Program-made: the position numbers and the translations under genes
In this document: one piece after another, positions 6,801 to 8,668 of the stretch
Layout: every line of letters starts with the position of its first letter
Numbering within the stretch: position 1 is the stretch's first letter
Notes under the pieces: generated by a model
Database searches by the model: none
Seen by the model: only the letters and a program-made list of their open reading frames with translations
What the model was told of the DNA's origin: nothing
Assembly: GCA_964593515.1 (NCBI GenBank)
Contig: CAZQJH010000070.1
Coordinates: 1 to 8,668, forward strand
Direction: 5' to 3'
Length of the DNA stretch: 8,668 bases
Origin: JAXJYR01 sp964593515
GTDB taxonomy: Bacteria > Bacillota_I > Bacilli_A > Erysipelotrichales > Erysipelotrichaceae

Positions 6801-8668
6801 TGGTGAATCATTTAAAGTAACTTGGGATGCTTTAGCACCAAGTGCTTATAGTAAAGAAGGAGAAATTGTAACTGTATATGGTACAGCTGAAGTATTTGAT
6901 GAAACTTATAGCGTTGAATGCCGTGTACGTGTCGATGGTACTAAAGGTAAATCAAACATTGCTGCGGCAAGTGATAACAACGATGTACCAACATTCTCAA
7001 ATGGATATATGGTAAATGGAACTCCAAGTGAACCAAGTACTGATGCGATTAGTGATCGCTTAGATCGTTTAAACAACGGAGTAAAAACTAACGGTAGTGA
7101 TACTAATGAACGTTGGACAAACTGGGCATTACGTAATGATAACCCATGGTCTTATGTACAATTAGATTGGGCTAATGAACACACAATTGCTTCAATTGAA
7201 TTATGGCACTTCAATGATGCTGCAGCAGCTGAAGCGCCAGGTAATGATGGAATTTACTTCGAAACTTGGAATGCGAAAACAAATAAATGGGAAAGACAAG
7301 AAGAATCTCATATTACAATTGTTAATTACCAAGAAGGAAGTACTCCATATGGATTTATTACACCAACAACTACATCTAAATTAAGAATTTGGATGCGTGC
7401 AAGTGGAGCAGGTAGATGTGTTGGATTAACAGAAGTTGAAGTATACAACCACGTTGAAGAAGTTAAACCAATTAGTACTTTAAATATTCAAAATATTGTA
7501 GCTAAAGAAAAAGTAGCTTACAAAGACAACCAAAAAGAATATGTATTTAATATTACTGATGGTATTTATCCAACAATTAATTTAGATACTAAAGAAGCTA
7601 ACTATGCCTTAAATGTTATTGATTTAGGTGATGGAAGAAACTTAGTAGTAGCTAGTGATGAAGCTAATACAACAGTTAAATCATTCTATGTAACTTTTAA
7701 AGGTGTTGATGTTAATAAAACTGAATTAAATAAAGTTTATAACGAAACTTTAATTGATGAAGAAACTGCATATACAGCTGAATCAAAAACACAATTTGAA
7801 TTTGTTCAAGATGTTGTTGAAGCATTATTAGCTAACAAAGATACTAACCAAACTGTAGTAGATCAATTAACTAAAGAATTAACTAATGCATATGATAAAC
7901 TTGAAGCAGCTAATACTAATGGTGTATTAATCAATGGTGAAAATAGCGCCGTTAAAGTTGTAGGTCAATCAAGTGAAGCTACTGGACAAGAAGGAGCTGG
8001 ATTAGGAAGCGCTGATGCAACATTAGATAAAAATCTATTAACTTACTGGCACTCAAACTACAATACTTCAAGAGGAATGCCTCAATATGTTACTTATGAT
8101 TTAGGGGCTACTTATGATTTAACTACAATTATCTTTACTCCACGTCAAAATGGAACTAATGGTGATATCTTCCAAGCTAAGATTTATGTTGGTGATACAC
8201 AAAATAACTTAAAATTAGTTGGAACATATAACTTTGACAACAATGGAAAAACATTCCTTGATCGTAAAGATAAAACAATTAAATTAGATGCTAAAGGACG
8301 TTATGTGAAATTTGAAGTTACTAAATCTGGTGGAGATGAAGCTAACATATACTGTTCAATGAGTGAAATTGCCTTCTTTGGTAAAGATGAAGTTAAAGAA
8401 GTAACATACCAAGAAACATTAAATACAATTGTTGATTGGGTTGAAAACTTTGATACTAGCGCATATAGTGCTTCTAGTGTTAAAGTAGTAAATGATTTAG
8501 TTAAAGAAGCTAAAGCTTTAACTAAAGTTGATGAAAAAACTTTAACAACTTACAGTACTAAATTAGTAAATGCAATTACTAGTTTAAATATTGAAACAAG
8601 TAAACCAGATCCAAAACCAGAATACAAAGGTTATGATGATGTTGATAGCAAAGCTTGGTATGCTGGAA
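3820..8668 (+). CDS. Secreted multi-domain GH2 beta-galactosidase-like glycosidase (3' end outside window)
   Basis: One open frame of 1616 codons runs off the window without a stop. Residues 1-26 form a signal peptide (KKL, hydrophobic core, VSA before the cut). The GH2 core follows: sugar-binding jelly roll (about 50-205, LFNDGWKF), Ig-like domain (207-313), and TIM barrel (about 315-655) with HHD at 338-340, RVTHNP at 369-374, acid/base E458 in SLGNEIQEG, and nucleophile E546 in YGSETASA. Then come a DUF4982-like domain (about 665-755, PHWN and VELYVNG), a GH2 C5-like domain (about 764-878), two Big_4 Ig-like domains (about 886-960 and 963-1039), a discoidin-like domain (about 1045-1212), an unassigned beta-rich stretch (1214-1294), FIVAR (1297-1365), a second discoidin/CBM32-like domain (about 1370-1522), FIVAR (1529-1590), a proline-rich linker, and YDDVDSKAWYAG, which resembles the start of an SLH domain. 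The enzyme should be exported to cleave beta-linked sugars from glycans. The barrel pattern favours beta-galactosidase, and I see no NxK motif of beta-glucuronidases. Exact substrate is unknown. Domain names come from motif recognition, with boundaries approximate. Confidence 0.92.
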   Translation, partial: MKMFKKLVMSALSLSMAFSSLTLVSATETGRISYSKPETVYVDIMREGERSSLFNDGWKFNLGDVDKAQDVDFNDFSWESVTLPHDYSITQAYTTSGEAESGFLLGGVGWYRKSFTVDSKYQGKTMMLEFDGVYMDATVYVNGKALGTNPYGYSPFAFDISDELVCDGKTQNVIAVRVNHKTPSSRWYSGSGIYRDVYLTVTDPVHVDYNGTTIVADEDALRNNKTVDTEVTTVIVNDSNVDKTVTIKTELAKASSENTVAVKANSKVEVKQNLKVSDYKLWSVDNPNMYEATTTLSVDGKVVDTYKTDYGFRYFNFDRTTGFSLNGEKMKLKGVCMHHDQGALGAVANYSATRRQMEIMKEMGCNAIRVTHNPASEVLIDICNELGLIVIEEMYDGWSASKNGNSNDFGKFFNQTITADNQIVNGKTGMTWAEFSLKEVVNRDKNAPAIIMWSLGNEIQEGVNGDTSKYPQVAENLCTWIEEIDTTRKITNGFNQLGGFLGNSTMKGVAEVITKHGGVIGMNYGDEDTVQNIYNSNSNYLIYGSETASAIHSRGWYSCVGRDDVNLQISDDDGESSRVGWGATASNAWRRTIEYDYNAGEFVWTGFDYLGEPTFWNNIGAGSVSGQGPIPNSSFFGIVDTAGFAKDTYYLYRSLWNENDHTIYVTPHWNGDDIVRNGAGNIDVAVYTDAAKVELYVNGQKFGDTQSATTTTTAAGYTYQKFSNGKYYPTWSVPYTAGEISVKAYDANGKEITDFVGRNVVKTASTPAKLSASLYDNDVVADGRDLIYVEVDVLDKDGNIVPTANNTVSFKVEGEGKLVGVDSGNASDLVGKKGTSKDAFSGKVLAIVQTTNKNGEVKVTASADGLESSTVTITTKPVQSSSTSNKILSYEVSEHAYVEIGSNFTLPANLDVIYANGTSGQEKVTWEKFDASLLNKTGVFSVKGTVGSEKYAVSMTVHVLGNVVAFKNAATVTRLNEAPTLPTSLPVVCSDGTIGESFKVTWDALAPSAYSKEGEIVTVYGTAEVFDETYSVECRVRVDGTKGKSNIAAASDNNDVPTFSNGYMVNGTPSEPSTDAISDRLDRLNNGVKTNGSDTNERWTNWALRNDNPWSYVQLDWANEHTIASIELWHFNDAAAAEAPGNDGIYFETWNAKTNKWERQEESHITIVNYQEGSTPYGFITPTTTSKLRIWMRASGAGRCVGLTEVEVYNHVEEVKPISTLNIQNIVAKEKVAYKDNQKEYVFNITDGIYPTINLDTKEANYALNVIDLGDGRNLVVASDEANTTVKSFYVTFKGVDVNKTELNKVYNETLIDEETAYTAESKTQFEFVQDVVEALLANKDTNQTVVDQLTKELTNAYDKLEAANTNGVLINGENSAVKVVGQSSEATGQEGAGLGSADATLDKNLLTYWHSNYNTSRGMPQYVTYDLGATYDLTTIIFTPRQNGTNGDIFQAKIYVGDTQNNLKLVGTYNFDNNGKTFLDRKDKTIKLDAKGRYVKFEVTKSGGDEANIYCSMSEIAFFGKDEVKEVTYQETLNTIVDWVENFDTSAYSASSVKVVNDLVKEAKALTKVDEKTLTTYSTKLVNAITSLNIETSKPDPKPEYKGYDDVDSKAWYAG

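Noticed and set aside
7175..7384. Open frame of 69 codons on the + strand in another frame of the GH2 gene
   Set aside because: It is out of frame within the first discoidin-like module, with glutamine/leucine-rich composition that arises from the frame shift, and no initiation signal.
8596..8668. C-terminal tail as a dockerin or LPXTG anchor
   Set aside because: No calcium-loop dockerin repeat and no LPXTG are visible. The visible residues fit the opening of an SLH domain better, although the window ends too soon for proof.
1..8668. CRISPR array, tRNA/rRNA, insertion sequence or long DNA repeats
   Set aside because: Reading through both strands gave no regularly spaced repeats, cloverleaf-like elements, transposase motifs or flanking inverted repeats. 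The repeated protein modules in the GH2 gene are not obvious repeats at DNA level.

Overview
The window looks like chromosomal DNA of a low-GC Gram-positive bacterium. The genes are strongly A/T-biased at third positions, have purine-rich GGAGG-type ribosome binding sites, and are all on the + strand. A divergent FtsA next to FtsZ, together with a very large secreted multi-domain GH2 glycosidase carrying FIVAR modules and an apparent SLH-type tail, suggests a gut-associated member of the Bacillota. The Erysipelotrichia/Coprobacillaceae are my best guess. That placement is inferred from gene style, not from a marker comparison.

Layout. (1) Positions 1-2442 hold the cell-division pair ftsA-ftsZ, which ends in a clear intrinsic terminator. 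FtsA lacks the canonical actin-type phosphate-binding signatures, while FtsZ is canonical. (2) Positions 2443-3729 hold a compact two-gene unit: a small nitroreductase-family flavoprotein whose stop codon overlaps the start of a cutC homologue (ATGA). It has its own possible extended -10 promoter. (3) Positions 3730-3819 are a short regulatory region with a 13/14 match to the CcpA catabolite-responsive element (cre) next to an extended -10 promoter. (4) From 3820 to the window end runs one continuous reading frame of more than 1616 codons with no stop. It encodes a secreted GH2 beta-galactosidase-like enzyme with a signal peptide, a complete GH2 core with both catalytic glutamates, DUF4982-like and GH2 C5-like domains, two Big_4 Ig-like domains, two discoidin/CBM32-like domains alternating with two FIVAR modules, and the first residues of a probable S-layer-homology domain at the window edge.

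How they fit together: ftsA/ftsZ are division housekeeping genes. The nitroreductase/cutC pair is probably a separate redox or housekeeping unit, possibly a lineage-specific insertion behind ftsZ. The GH2 gene is an accessory glycan-foraging gene, probably under carbon-catabolite control, whose product is exported and probably anchored to the cell surface. I see no tRNA, rRNA, CRISPR array, insertion sequence or convincing DNA repeat.
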